From an uncultured Oscillospiraceae bacterium (lineage in GTDB: Bacteria > Bacillota > Clostridia > Oscillospirales > Acutalibacteraceae), in NCBI GenBank assembly GCA_900552605.1, contig USAR01000078.1, positions 1 through 6,655 of the forward strand: DNA of 6,655 bases. Direction: 5' to 3'. Made by a program: the position numbers and the translations under genes. This document shows, in pieces, positions 1 through 5,249 of this stretch. The notes under the pieces are model-generated. The model made no database searches. It was not told the DNA's origin and was given only the letters and a program-made list of their open reading frames with translations. Position 1 is the first letter of the stretch; every line of letters starts with the position of its first letter.

Positions 1-278
1 GATTGCCCCGCATCACGGTCAAGGGAAACAACTAAGGCAGGGACTTCCGTAATCCCTGCCTTGACTGCGGCGTGTAAGCGGCGGTGACCGCTTATGACTT
101 CATATTCATCTGTATTTTCAATAGGTCGGACGATTAACGGCGAGAGAACACCTTGTGTATGTATGCTTTCAATCAGCGTATTCATTTCGTCATCGTCCTT
201 GACCTTGAACGGATGCCCCTCAAACGGGCGAAGTTTTGAAACCGGAATATTAACCGGTTTTTTGATAGTATTTTTCAT
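1..278 (-). CDS. ParB-like N-terminal domain protein (partial, runs off left edge)
   Basis: The first 92 residues are visible; the gene continues beyond position 1. The protein opens with a short basic leader, then the ParB/Srx-type fold: a strand ending in 'IPVSKLRPF' (residues 10-19), 'LIESIHTQGVLSPLIVRP' (35-52) and the box 'YEVISGHRRLHAA' (59-71), whose GHRR matches the ParB GERR/GHRR nucleotide-binding motif. Such proteins act in partition as CTP-dependent DNA clamps or, in mobile elements, as less characterised DNA-binding or nuclease proteins. The ATG start is chosen because AGGAG sits 9 bases upstream (288-292), inside the end of the relaxase gene, whose stop lies only 2 bases away. 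It is therefore very probably co-transcribed and translationally coupled with the relaxase. Without the C-terminal half I cannot tell a true partition ParB from a ParB-domain accessory protein. Confidence 0.88.
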   Translation of the reverse strand, partial: MKNTIKKPVNIPVSKLRPFEGHPFKVKDDDEMNTLIESIHTQGVLSPLIVRPIENTDEYEVISGHRRLHAAVKAGITEVPALVVSLDRDAGQ

Positions 279-280
279 TT

Positions 281-1645
281 TTATCTACTCCTATCTAAAT
301 ATCTTGCACGGGCTTTTCTCTCAAGCGCGTGCTCTTGTTTTAATAATTCATACAAATGCGGAGACTTCTTCGAAATTTTCTCCGCACGGCGAAGCCTTTC
401 ACGAACAGGCTTCATTTGTCTGCTGATAGCCTTGCGGCTCTCTTTGTTTTGGTTCTCATCCTCCGGCGATTTCGGACGGCGGATACGGTTGCTAAGCGTT
501 TTGCGCTCACGCTCCAAATCGGATAACTGTGCTTTGCTTTCGTCGATGTTGGATTGCAAATCGGCTACGGTGTGAATATCATTTTCTTTGAGAAAATGAT
601 AATCTGAAATAAGGTCTTTCAAATCCTTTTCCGCCGCACGCAAATCTGGTGACAAGAGCATTACATCAGAAAGCTCGGCGGCAATTTGGATAATCGTTAT
701 AACGAGATAGAAAATCGTATCTACTAAAACCGTTGCCGCATCGTAGCTGTGGTCGATGGCAAACTCAAACTTTCGCAGTTCATCCTTCAGCGGAAACTTT
801 TTTGGTCTGTAAGGAGGTCGATACTCCAAAGTGAATAGGTGATATCTGCTTTCGGCGTTTTTGTCTAACTGCGCCTGCACGATTTCTTTTGTAAAACCGA
901 TATTTGCAAGCCTAACGGAGCGCTCCCAATGTTTCGCTTTCACGGAAAACCGCACGGGATCGAGAGCATAACCGAGCGCATATAACTGACTCTCAAAATC
1001 TCTCGGAGAGGTTGCAAAAGACAGGCAGTATTCCACATCTTCACGGAGATAATCCCGGTGTGTTTTCTTGCCGGACTTGTGCCGCCAATAATCCTTTTTG
1101 TGTCCGCCGTAAAAACTGCTGTTTTCAAGAACAGAAAGACCGTGCTCCCGGCATATCTCATCCGATACACGGCGAAGCTCCTTGTGATCGCCGATTTTGT
1201 TTTGAAATTTTGTACCGTCCTTAAATGACACGGGATTCACAACGAAATGGCAATGCATATTGTCTGTATTCAGGTGAACGGTCACAAGCACTTGATACTT
1301 GTCGCACCACATCCTCCTTGCAGTTTCCATACCGATTTCAAATGCCTGCTCCGGTGTGACTTCGCCCGTTTTAAAACTCTGTATCCCGTGATACCCGACT
1401 ACCTTGCCACGCAAACCGAACCGTCGCTGTACGGCAATCATTTCGGCATAGGCATTTTGCTTGGAGCAGTTGACACCTCCGACATACATTTTGCGGTCGG
1501 TCTTGCTGTCATTTTCGGCATAAGAAAGCGCCGCATATAAATCATCGTCAAGATATTCTCTTGCAGTGGTCTTGTCGGGATTGTCGGCATAGTCAAGGGT
1601 TGCTTTTAGGTTTTTGTATATAGGCCAAAATCCTGTTACAGCCAC
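281..1645 (-). CDS. MOBP-type relaxase / mobilization nuclease
   Basis: This 454-residue protein should nick and covalently hold the transferred strand at oriT during conjugation. The N-terminal relaxase domain (about 1-230) shows motif I 'LDYADNPDKT' with Tyr19 as probable catalytic nucleophile, 'GYHGIQSF' (His86), and the metal-binding motif III 'HLNTDNMHCHFVVN' (His124, His131, His133). These are hallmarks of the VirD2/MobA-like relaxases of Clostridia integrative elements. The C-terminal part (about 335-454) is charged and probably coiled-coil, common in accessory regions of these relaxases. The start is a GTG at 1645: an in-frame TGA lies just upstream and no in-frame ATG is nearby. A GGAG lies about 11 bases before it, slightly far. 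It follows mobC by 6 bases and precedes the ParB-like gene by 2, so the three form an operon. All catalytic residues are present, so it looks functional. Confidence 0.92.
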   Translation of the reverse strand: MAVTGFWPIYKNLKATLDYADNPDKTTAREYLDDDLYAALSYAENDSKTDRKMYVGGVNCSKQNAYAEMIAVQRRFGLRGKVVGYHGIQSFKTGEVTPEQAFEIGMETARRMWCDKYQVLVTVHLNTDNMHCHFVVNPVSFKDGTKFQNKIGDHKELRRVSDEICREHGLSVLENSSFYGGHKKDYWRHKSGKKTHRDYLREDVEYCLSFATSPRDFESQLYALGYALDPVRFSVKAKHWERSVRLANIGFTKEIVQAQLDKNAESRYHLFTLEYRPPYRPKKFPLKDELRKFEFAIDHSYDAATVLVDTIFYLVITIIQIAAELSDVMLLSPDLRAAEKDLKDLISDYHFLKENDIHTVADLQSNIDESKAQLSDLERERKTLSNRIRRPKSPEDENQNKESRKAISRQMKPVRERLRRAEKISKKSPHLYELLKQEHALERKARARYLDRSR

Positions 1646-1651
1646 GTCGCA

Positions 1652-2041
1652 TCACACTCCATTCATCGGTTTCGCCGCAAGCGGCGAAACCTCACCATTC
1701 CGTGGATACTCCTTTTCCCCACAAAGCAGGCTTTGTGGGGACCCCGTTAAACACCCCTTTCCCGGCAGTAAAAATTCCGCTGTTATTTCTTTCAGCACAT
1801 CACCGATTTCTTTTTCCAACTCCGGTGAACTTGCTTTGTCCGCAAGCTCGCCCAGCTTTTCGAGGCAAACAAAAAGAGCGTCAGGCGGAATCCCTTTCGG
1901 CTCGTACCCTAACGCTCTTTGCTTTACATATTCAGTTGTGCTCAGCCCGCACTTTCGGGCTTTTGATTGTATTTTCTCTTTTTCTTTTGCCGTAACACGG
2001 ACTTCAATTCGTGCCGACGCTTTATTTTGGATTTTATCCAT
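1652..2041 (-). CDS. mobC: MobC-like relaxosome accessory protein
   Basis: A 129-residue basic protein with a ribbon-helix-helix pattern: strand 'RIEVRVT' (11-17), helix 'KEKEKIQSKARKCG' (19-32) and helix 'STTEYVKQRALGY' (34-46). In the MobC family this fold binds oriT DNA and helps the relaxase melt the nic region. Its place directly upstream of a MOBP relaxase supports the call. The start at 2041 is preferred over an ATG at 2098 because GAAGG lies 8 bases upstream and because the longer form would begin inside the terminator hairpin of the preceding operon. Residues from about 93 onward ('GKGCLTGSPQSLLCG' and beyond) do not look like a folded domain and are encoded by DNA holding two strong hairpins, so the tail may be shaped by DNA or RNA function rather than protein function. 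Confidence 0.8.
   Translation of the reverse strand: MDKIQNKASARIEVRVTAKEKEKIQSKARKCGLSTTEYVKQRALGYEPKGIPPDALFVCLEKLGELADKASSPELEKEIGDVLKEITAEFLLPGKGCLTGSPQSLLCGEKEYPRNGEVSPLAAKPMNGV
1668..1691. repeat. Perfect inverted repeat in the 3' tail of mobC
   Basis: The arms GGTTTCGCCGC and GCGGCGAAACC (11 bp, GC-rich) are separated by only two bases, so the real stem would be about 10 bp with a 4-base loop. The repeat lies 23 bases ahead of the relaxase GTG, inside mobC. It could be part of oriT, or an RNA hairpin near the relaxase translation start; the sequence alone does not decide. Confidence 0.75.
1700..1741 (-). other. Candidate oriT: inverted repeat plus TATCC nic-like motif
   Basis: Arms TCCCCACAAAG (1716-1726) and CTTTGTGGGGA (1731-1741) form a perfect 11-bp inverted repeat with a 4-base spacer. 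On the minus strand the repeat is followed, about 8 bases after its G-run, by GTATCCACGG (GTATCC at 1704-1709). A hairpin-forming repeat followed closely by a TATCC core resembles the IncP/RP4-type nic region used by MOBP relaxases (YATCCTG consensus, recalled knowledge). The position between mobC and the relaxase gene fits. The TATCC match is short and the G after TATCC is replaced, so this is a hypothesis, not an identification. A transcription attenuator or RNA hairpin controlling the relaxase is the main alternative. Confidence 0.4.
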
Positions 2042-2072
2042 ATTTATGACCTTCTTTCTTGATTTTTGACGC

Positions 2073-2103
2073 AAAAAAGCCGATGAGAATAATCCCATCG
2101 GCT
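2073..2103 (-). terminator. Rho-independent terminator of the xre-hipA operon
   Basis: An 8-bp stem (2078-2085 with 2096-2103, core GCCGATG/CATCGGC) has a 10-base loop. On the minus strand it is followed by TTTTTT (complement of 2073-2078). It lies 28 bases past the hipA-like stop and 32 bases before the mobC start, so it separates the kinase module from the mobilization operon. Confidence 0.8.
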
Positions 2104-2130
2104 GATTGCTGATATTAAGTTGTTATAAAA

Positions 2131-3036
2131 TTAACGTTCTTTACTTTTTGAACGCTCACGCTTACGGAGCTTTTGATAAGAAAAATCTAAGATTCGCTCC
2201 TTTCGCTCTCTAAGCAGTGTCTTATAAAATTCCTTCTGCAAATCGGAAATAGAAGGCGTTTCATCAACGATTTTATAGATCTTATTTATATCAATCCTCG
2301 GCAGTATTCTTTTTAACGCCTTGTTGCAATCCTTATTTTCCAAAGAGGAAATGAACTTGAAATATTGGATTTTCTGACCGTTTATTTTAATTCCTGAAAG
2401 CGGTCTTTCAAAAATACGGATTTCAAGCTCAGCAGGGTCATCTAAAGTCTTTCGCATAATTTCCTCGTCCGCTTGCGGGAAAAGACAGCTTCCGCAATCA
2501 TAGATTGGGGCAAGAGATATTTTATCGGTTTCGGGATTATAAAGGAAACCCCAGTTGCCGTTGTGTCTGTCCCAATTGCCGATTAACGCATCCACAATGA
2601 ACATATCCCAAAACCAGTCGGTTAGCAACTTAGGATCAATGGCGGTCTGCTCTTCTAAGGTTTTTACAATATCGCTCAGTTCGGTACCGTACCCATTATG
2701 GGCGGAATCAATAATTGTGTTTTTTAGAGATGCAAAGTCCTGAAGCACAAGGCCGCCTGCGGTAAAGTCCTTACATGCCACGACTATCTTCTGCTTTCCG
2801 TTTTTTGTATAAGTTCCAAGCAGTGTCTTTTGCACCGGAATACCGATGCTCTCAAAAATATGGCAACCGAGATATTCCGATATACAGCCGTTCGCATAAC
2901 TAATTTCCTTATTAATAACGGGAACAGCCGGGAATTTAAGCATATACAACTCGTTGTTATATAGCACGGAAATCTTGCTTCCGTTTGCGCCTGCATAGGT
3001 CTTGTTACGCACGGGAAGATTAGTAAAATCAATCAT
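2131..3036 (-). CDS. HipA-like serine/threonine kinase (short form)
   Basis: A 301-residue HipA-family kinase. Visible kinase elements are a glycine-rich segment 'AGANGSKISV' (15-24), the probable ATP-binding lysine in 'YMLKFP' (Lys34), the catalytic loop 'GNWDRHNGN' (Asp156, Asn161) and the metal-binding segment 'LAPIYDCGSCL' (Asp180). All are intact, so activity is expected. E. coli HipA, about 440 residues, phosphorylates glutamyl-tRNA synthetase and causes growth arrest; this protein's substrate is unknown. It is some 140 residues shorter and lacks the usual HipA N-terminal domain, resembling HipT/CtkA-like short kinases in length. GAGGTG overlaps the last codons of the upstream xre gene, and the gap between the genes is only 3 bases, so translation is probably coupled. 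The tail 'KLRKRERSKSKER' is strongly basic. It probably acts as the toxin-like partner of the Xre protein, though a signalling role is possible. Confidence 0.88.
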   Translation of the reverse strand: MIDFTNLPVRNKTYAGANGSKISVLYNNELYMLKFPAVPVINKEISYANGCISEYLGCHIFESIGIPVQKTLLGTYTKNGKQKIVVACKDFTAGGLVLQDFASLKNTIIDSAHNGYGTELSDIVKTLEEQTAIDPKLLTDWFWDMFIVDALIGNWDRHNGNWGFLYNPETDKISLAPIYDCGSCLFPQADEEIMRKTLDDPAELEIRIFERPLSGIKINGQKIQYFKFISSLENKDCNKALKRILPRIDINKIYKIVDETPSISDLQKEFYKTLLRERKERILDFSYQKLRKRERSKSKER

Positions 3037-3039
3037 CAG

Positions 3040-3501
3040 TTAGTCACCTCGTTTCATTCTTAAATATTTTTCACGCAAATACCAAGCCTGTTCACTTGAT
3101 ATTTCCTGTCCGACTTCGGCAGAGTTAATGTCCGCATTTAATTCGCTCCAGTACATATCCCAATGATAGTCCTTTTTGCCGTTGTCTACAATTTTCCAAG
3201 AAGCAATCATATTTTCTAAAGAAGATTGCAGATACGGCGGCAGATCGCATTCGAGATATTCTTTGCTTTTCGGGAGTCCGGTTTTGTTATCGTAGTCTGT
3301 GCTCGTCGAATCTAAAGACATAATATATTCCATGGTGCAATCAAGAGCTCTTGCAAGCTGCTGTACCGTGTGGGCAGAGCATTTTTTCAAAGAACTTTTA
3401 CCGGAACAAATATCTATGACGGTCGTTTTGGGCACACCGCTGAGTTGTGACAGATGGTATTTGGTAATATTTCTGCTATCTATATATTCTTGTAGGTTCA
3501 T
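3040..3501 (-). CDS. Xre-family HTH regulator with C-terminal extension (HipB-like partner)
   Basis: A 153-residue protein. Residues 2-62 form a Cro/C1-type helix-turn-helix, with 'YHLSQLSGVPKTTVIDICSG' (15-34) covering the two core helices. The remaining 90 residues form a separate, probably helical region including 'LPPYLQSSLENMIASW' (87-102), a Trp/Tyr-rich patch 'DYHWDMYWSEL' (111-121) and 'ISSEQAWYLREKYLRMKRG' (134-152). Known HipB antitoxins are short (about 90 residues), so the extension is extra; it may contact the adjacent kinase. The ATG at 3501 is chosen over an in-frame ATG at 3582 because it has a GGGTGG ribosome site 6 bases away, and because the longer form would translate through the promoter. 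As in hipBA operons, it probably represses its own promoter and neutralises or regulates the kinase; this is inference from family and layout. Confidence 0.88.
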   Translation of the reverse strand: MNLQEYIDSRNITKYHLSQLSGVPKTTVIDICSGKSSLKKCSAHTVQQLARALDCTMEYIMSLDSTSTDYDNKTGLPKSKEYLECDLPPYLQSSLENMIASWKIVDNGKKDYHWDMYWSELNADINSAEVGQEISSEQAWYLREKYLRMKRGD

Positions 3502-3525
3502 TTGCACCACCCTTTCCTTTATTAC

Positions 3526-3554
3526 ATTATATCGGTATACCGACCGTTTGTCAA
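3526..3554 (-). promoter_or_regulatory. Consensus sigma-A promoter of the xre-hipA operon
   Basis: On the minus strand a perfect -35 TTGACA (3549-3554) is followed by a 17-base spacer and a perfect -10 TATAAT (3526-3531). Transcription should begin near 3519, giving a leader of about 18 bases before the xre ATG. An unrepressed promoter of this quality would be very strong, consistent with a need for tight repression. Confidence 0.9.
3532..3543. promoter_or_regulatory. Probable operator: 12-bp palindrome in the promoter spacer
   Basis: TCGGTATACCGA is a perfect palindrome that directly abuts the -10 box and fills most of the -10/-35 spacer. A dimeric Xre protein bound here would occlude RNA polymerase. 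The repressor is most simply the product of the adjacent xre gene; this is inferred from position. Confidence 0.7.
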
Positions 3555-3620
3555 TGGTTTTATCAAAGCATACCTGTAACATTTTTGTATCAGCGGGGGT
3601 CTTAGGGGTGCCAATCCCCT

Positions 3621-3646
3621 AAAGAAAGCAGCCGTAAAAGGCTGCT
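3621..3646 (-). terminator. Possible rho-independent terminator of the parMR-like operon
   Basis: The 7-bp stem AGCAGCC/GGCTGCT with a 6-base loop is followed on the minus strand by TTCTTT. The tail is interrupted by a C and short, so termination may be weak. It lies between the parR-like gene and the xre promoter, where a terminator would be expected. Confidence 0.45.
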
Positions 3647-3650
3647 GATT

Positions 3651-3673
3651 GGGAACTTGCCGTACAAGTTCCC
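3651..3673. repeat. Perfect 9-bp inverted repeat
   Basis: GGGAACTTG and CAAGTTCCC flank a 5-base loop CCGTA. No T-run follows on either strand, so it is not a simple terminator. It could be a protein-binding site (relaxosome or partition) or an RNA element. Confidence 0.7.
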
Positions 3674-3807
3674 TGCTTGTTATACCGTAGGACACGCCCC
3701 GCAGGGCATAAATAAAAGCGGATGTCAGATACCGAGATTCCAGCGTATCTCTGCGCTGTCCAATACCGAAAACCGCTTCATTTCCCATTGGGGCATATCT
3801 CGTCATT

Positions 3808-3839
3808 GAGCCAAATAACGGCGTTTTGGCTCAGCCAAA
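3808..3839. repeat. Three-arm repeat with two mutually exclusive hairpins
   Basis: GAGCCAAA (3808-3815), TTTGGCTC (3825-3832) and AGCCAAA (3833-3839) let the middle arm pair either with the left arm (8 bp, 9-base loop) or with the right arm (7 bp, adjacent, no real loop). As a DNA palindrome the second pair, TTTGGCTCAGCCAAA, could bind a dimeric protein. The repeat straddles the stop codon of the parR-like gene. Confidence 0.6.
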
Positions 3840-4145
3840 CATTTCAAGGTCATCAAGCACACTTTTCTCATTTTCGGATTGTTCTTCTTCGGTAAGTTCT
3901 GTCTTTGCCGACTGGAAAACAGAAGGCACCGCAACAAACGACACCTCCTGCAATTCCTCTTGTATGACTTTTCTTATATTTTCAAGCGAAATGTTATTAA
4001 CTGCACTTTTTCCTGAAACAGCGTCAAGCACTGCCGATACAATAAATGCATTGCGGGAATGTTCAAGTGATTGTAGAAACTTTACCGCTTCAGCCTGTTT
4101 CGGATCATCGGTGTCAAAACACACATTGATTCTGTACTTGCTCAT
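3831..4145 (-). CDS. Small ParR-like (ribbon-helix-helix) partition protein, tentative
   Basis: A 104-residue protein. The N-terminus reads as a ribbon-helix-helix: strand 'KYRINVCFD' (3-11), helix 'PKQAEAVKFLQSLE' (15-28) and helix 'RNAFIVSAVLDAVSG' (31-45). The rest is helical and ends in an acidic tail 'LTEEEQSENEKSVLDDLEMFG'. In ParMRC systems ParR binds centromere repeats with its N-terminus and caps the actin-like ParM filament with its C-terminus; the arrangement here fits that pattern. The ATG at 4145 overlaps the upstream reading frame's TGA in ATGA, and GAGGCG lies about 5 bases upstream. The upstream frame looks like the end of a ParM-like protein, which supports the call, but the assignment rests on architecture rather than clear motifs. 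If correct, its ParM partner is lost in this window. Confidence 0.6.
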   Translation of the reverse strand: MSKYRINVCFDTDDPKQAEAVKFLQSLEHSRNAFIVSAVLDAVSGKSAVNNISLENIRKVIQEELQEVSFVAVPSVFQSAKTELTEEEQSENEKSVLDDLEMFG

Positions 4146-4216
4146 AATTTCGCCTCGGATTTTATCTGTACTTCTGCCAGATACTCATATCCTTTAGCGG
4201 CGGCACAAATGTCATC
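4142..4216 (-). pseudogene. C-terminal remnant of a probable ParM-like ATPase gene
   Basis: An open minus-strand frame ending in TGA (4142-4144) encodes 'DDICAAAKGYEYLAEVQIKS' and a few more residues. It resembles the C-terminal 'ANAKGYE' helix of ParM/StbA-type actin-like proteins found beside small RHH genes in Clostridia elements. The 4-bp stop/start overlap with the parR-like gene marks a real operon junction. The rest is missing: beyond about 4216-4235 the DNA reads as a transporter on the other strand. The exact break cannot be fixed by eye because the minus frame stays open a little further by chance. Confidence 0.5.
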
Positions 4217-5249
4217 AATGAATTTTAATGTCGCAGCTGTTCTTTTATTCATCCCTGTTGTAGATTCGTTTTTGCAGTGCTACGAAACTGAAGAAGAAAA
4301 ACAAAAGACAAAGCGCACATACATGATGGGACTTATGCTTTCTGCGATGATTGGCGGAATGATGACACCGGCAGGCTCTAGTATAAACTTGTTGACGCTT
4401 AATGCTTTAGAACAATACGCATCAAGAAATATAAGTTTTTTGCAATGGATGGGCGTGGGTATCCCAACTTCTTTAGTAGTAATTATCGCCGCATACCTCA
4501 TAATATTATTAGTTTTCCCTCCGGAACCTTTGGGGAAATATGAAATTGAAAAGTTCTCCAAACAATTTCAATTTAGCAGGTTGTCAGGTAAAGAAATATA
4601 CACTCTTGTCGTTATCATAGGGACTATTGCCTTGTGGATTTTAAGTTCTTGGTTTCCTGCAATTCACATTACAGTTGTTGCAGTAATAGCTTTGGCTCTA
4701 TTGTTTTTTCCGGGATTTGAAATCCTATCTTGGGAAAATTTTATTAAAAATATGTGTTGGGAAACATTTTTCATCGCCGGTACTATGATAACTTTAGCAA
4801 ACTGTGTTGTAGAATCCGGTTTATCCGAATTTTTACTTAAATTGCTTTTTCCAAGCGAAATTAAACTTACGTTTATTTGGGTAGCTGTTTTGGTCGCAAC
4901 TATAACTTTTGTTGTTATGGTTTTAATTCCCAGCGCCCCGGCTGCAATTTCAATATTGGGACCCTTTGTGGTTTCGTTCGCTCTTAAAAATGGTTATAAT
5001 CCGTCTGTCTTAATTATGATTTGTGGCATTTGTGTATCAAACTGTTATTTACTACCGCTTGACACACCAGCCATGGTTATATACTCTAAAAAACCTTTCA
5101 AAATGTTTGAACTTCCTAGAGTAACTGCCTTTTTACAAATAGTTGTGATTATGATTATGGCATTGCTTGTTGCTCCTCTTTGTAAATTGTTCAACATTAT
5201 GTACTGTATCCAAAATTTCTTCGCAAGGATGTACCGGAAAAGCAGTTAA
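4209..5249 (+). pseudogene. DASS/SLC13-family anion symporter, N-terminally truncated
   Basis: The 346-codon frame encodes a polytopic membrane protein. Family landmarks are a first hairpin region with 'TPAGSSIN' (53-60), the matching second-repeat segment 'IPSAPAAISILGP' (240-252) and 'LPLDTPAMVIYS' (282-293), equivalent to the SNT and GTPPN motifs of divalent anion/sodium symporters that import dicarboxylates or sulfate. About nine hydrophobic segments are visible (for example 8-22, 85-103, 132-148, 152-168, 222-240, 308-325). Full-length relatives have roughly 430-480 residues; here the N-terminal third is absent and the frame begins within the first SNT motif. There is no ribosome site before the ATG, whose surroundings belong to the truncated parM-like gene. 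The last dozen or so residues ('YCIQNFFARMYRKSS') look like out-of-frame reading into the next fragment. Very probably non-functional. Confidence 0.82.

Larger units (their letters stand above)
3555..3830. other. Gene-free structured intergenic region
   Basis: No convincing gene lies between the xre promoter and the parR-like stop. The region is dense in inverted repeats: 7 bp TTAGGGG/CCCCTAA (3602-3608, 3616-3622), 7 bp AGCAGCC/GGCTGCT (3627-3633, 3640-3646), 9 bp GGGAACTTG/CAAGTTCCC (3651-3659, 3665-3673), 4 bp GCCC/GGGC (3697-3700, 3705-3708 region), 6 bp AGATAC/GTATCT (3727-3732, 3745-3750) and the overlapping CAGCG/CGCTG (3741-3745, 3754-3758). It may hold a terminator, a centromere-like ParR site, a second oriT candidate or a structured RNA. 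An open minus-strand frame (3522-3806) crosses it but lacks a ribosome site. Confidence 0.6.

Noticed and set aside
577..601. 10-bp AT-rich inverted repeat ATCATTTTC/GAAAATGAT within the relaxase gene
   Set aside because: It lies in the middle of a well-formed coding region for the coiled C-terminal part, with no T-run or gene boundary; probably codon coincidence.
1614..2069. Plus-strand frames opposite mobC
   Set aside because: Antisense shadows of the mobC frame with no ribosome sites or domain features; same for other plus-strand frames opposite the relaxase, kinase and xre genes.
2042..2098. Longer MobC form starting at 2098
   Set aside because: The extension would begin inside the rho-independent terminator hairpin, and a good ribosome site precedes the internal ATG at 2041.
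3502..3582. Longer Xre form starting at 3582
   Set aside because: Its first codons lie upstream of and across the consensus promoter, so the predicted transcript would not contain them; the ATG at 3501 has a good ribosome site.
3522..3806. Minus-strand open frame of 94 codons between the parR-like and xre genes
   Set aside because: No ribosome-binding site before its ATG, it runs through the hairpins and ends within the xre promoter, and shows no domain I recognise. Kept as a possibility under the intergenic region only.
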